In this document: positions 62,757 to 64,000 of the stretch, in pieces | How the letters are laid out: each line of letters opens with the position of its first letter | How positions within the stretch are numbered: the first letter of the stretch is position 1 | Assembly: GCA_013397935.1 (NCBI GenBank) | Contig: VZRN01003396.1 | Span: forward strand, 727,476-791,475 | DNA length: 64,000 nt | Reading direction: 5' to 3' | From: Dasyornis broadbenti | Lineage: Eukaryota > Chordata > Aves > Passeriformes > Dasyornithidae | Program-made: the position numbers and the translations under genes | Notes under the pieces: model-generated | Database searches by the model: none | What the model was told of the DNA's origin: nothing | Seen by the model: only the letters and a program-made list of their open reading frames with translations

Positions 62757-64000
62757 GTAAGTCAAAAATTCAGAAATTGTACTGAGAAATAAATAAAATA
62801 CTGCTATTTTTGTTACCTTCTTTGAAGTATCTGTACAATTCTTTGAAAACTGTGGAAAGCAAGAGAACTGTTTGTGATTTACTGCTTTGCTCTCCAAGAT
62901 TATTATGGTAGATAGAAAGAAAAGGAACATTTAATCAAGAGCAGCCATTGCATTTGTGATTTATGCATGCACCTTTCCACATTATCAAATACTGGAGAAA
63001 CTGAAATACTTCTTTTGCTTGTGATCTCTCTCAAAGAGACTGAAATTTCTGTATCTATACAACTTAGAAAGCTTAGACCTCTTTCCATATCCGCTTTTTT
63101 TGAACATATTCTCTGACATATTGCACTGTTGTCTTGGGACACTATGTGCCAGCATCACAGCATGACATTAAATCATTTTGCTGCAGCTTAAGCTTCTAGA
63201 AGAGACTTGTGAAGAACCAAACTGATCATTTGGTTGAGATGGTTTGTCCCTTCATTCTTTTGATCATATTCATACTATCAGGCAAAAAAAAAATTTGTGC
63301 CTGGAGGGAATACAAGTAGAATTGTGACCTTTGTGCTTATTCATTCTTTTGTTTGAGCCTGTAGATACTTTAATCATGGTGAATGGATTAATATCTCTCT
63401 GGTTTCTTCTATTGTGAGTATTGACTTAGGTGTGCAATAAAGGAAGACTTCTGTGATTCATCTCAATGTCTATTATGCTAAAGCAATAGCAGTGGATTTA
63501 CATGGATTATAGTAGTAGGTAGGTTTAGGTAGACTTACTGAGGCACTGTAGAGCTTCAGAAGGGATGAGTTACAGGGCTCAGCATAAACCTCTGCAAAGA
63601 TGGCTTCATTGCCTTTTGAAGCACCTGAACAAATCACTTTATAAGAAGCACAGCTGGTAAAGAAAAGCACGGATATTATGAAGAACTGAATTTCTGATGT
63701 TCATACTTCAATAAAAGGGACATGAAGTATTTTAGTAAATACCTTACATACGCTCTCCACTTACCCCCAGTTGCACAAAACCAGTGGGAAGGGTGGGGAG
63801 ACAAGCTGAAGCTGATTTATGGAATTGAGTGTACTACCCCTGGTTTTGTATCAGCCCATTAGTGCTGTTATAATGGTGGCAGAAGCTGGCTTAAATAAAT
63901 ATTTTGAAATGTACGGTTTCCCAAGTCTGAAGTAACCTGATTAGTCCTGTCTCATGAATAAAATTGTCTGCGTGGGTGGACTGTTGCAATAACCATGGGA
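62757..64000 (+). other. TRAK1: Start of the next TRAK1 intron, right-truncated
   Basis: It begins gtaagt at 62757 and runs off the window. The next expected exon (LCAERVGQMTKTYND in the human protein) is not present. Nothing else is recognisable: short frames on both strands lack family resemblance, and no mobile element is evident. Confidence 0.85.

Noticed and set aside
1..64000. Bacterial or phage systems, CRISPR arrays, rRNA or functional tRNA genes
   Set aside because: There is no regular repeat-spacer pattern, no dense coding and no rRNA signature, and all long frames sit in intron-like DNA. The window is vertebrate.

Overview
The window is vertebrate nuclear DNA, most probably from a bird and plausibly a songbird. 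It is AT-moderate, intron-like sequence with a GC-rich CpG island at its left edge, several decayed fragments of chicken-repeat-1 (CR1) LINEs, and two solo copies of one long terminal repeat whose left end I associate from memory with songbird genomes. There are no bacterial features: no operons, no Shine-Dalgarno-led genes, no CRISPR array and no long open reading frames.

The whole window appears to lie inside the 5' part of one plus-strand gene, TRAK1 (trafficking kinesin-binding protein 1, a Milton homologue). TRAK1 is the adaptor that couples kinesin-1 and dynein/dynactin to the Miro GTPases on mitochondria. The anchor is the exon at 62562-62756, whose translation matches the start of the TRAK1 HAP1-N region almost residue for residue. 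Upstream lies a coding exon at 46407-46699 that joins it in phase and recreates the expected Asp codon at the junction. Further upstream is a small candidate exon at 602-644. Last is a GC-rich candidate first exon ending at 93 that runs off the left edge. The phases of all three junctions are compatible. No in-frame ATG is visible in the assembled chain, so the start codon must lie left of the window, or translation starts from an alternative first exon.

Layout: 1-about 330, CpG island and candidate first exon; 94-601, short intron; 602-644, candidate small exon; 645-46406, a 45.8 kb intron with CR1 fragments (4690-5240, 8150-8310, 23780-23825), a solo LTR (8344-9239), hairpins, homopolymer tracts and a possible MEF2-type regulatory cluster (39150-39235); 46407-46699, N-terminal extension exon; 46700-62561, a 15.9 kb intron with a second solo LTR (53957-54834), an older repeat remnant, a conserved-looking AT-rich stretch near 59.2-60.1 kb, a G-quadruplex motif (61378-61401) and a CR1 fragment (61665-61885); 62562-62756, the HAP1-N exon; 62757-64000, the start of the next intron.

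The most interesting biology is the 5' structure of TRAK1. It encodes an N-terminal extension of more than 110 residues ahead of the conserved core, different from the short N-terminus I recall for human TRAK1 isoform 1 but ending in a motif that resembles the N-terminus of the paralogue TRAK2. I found no convincing novel multi-gene system. The other open reading frames look like chance frames in introns and repeats.
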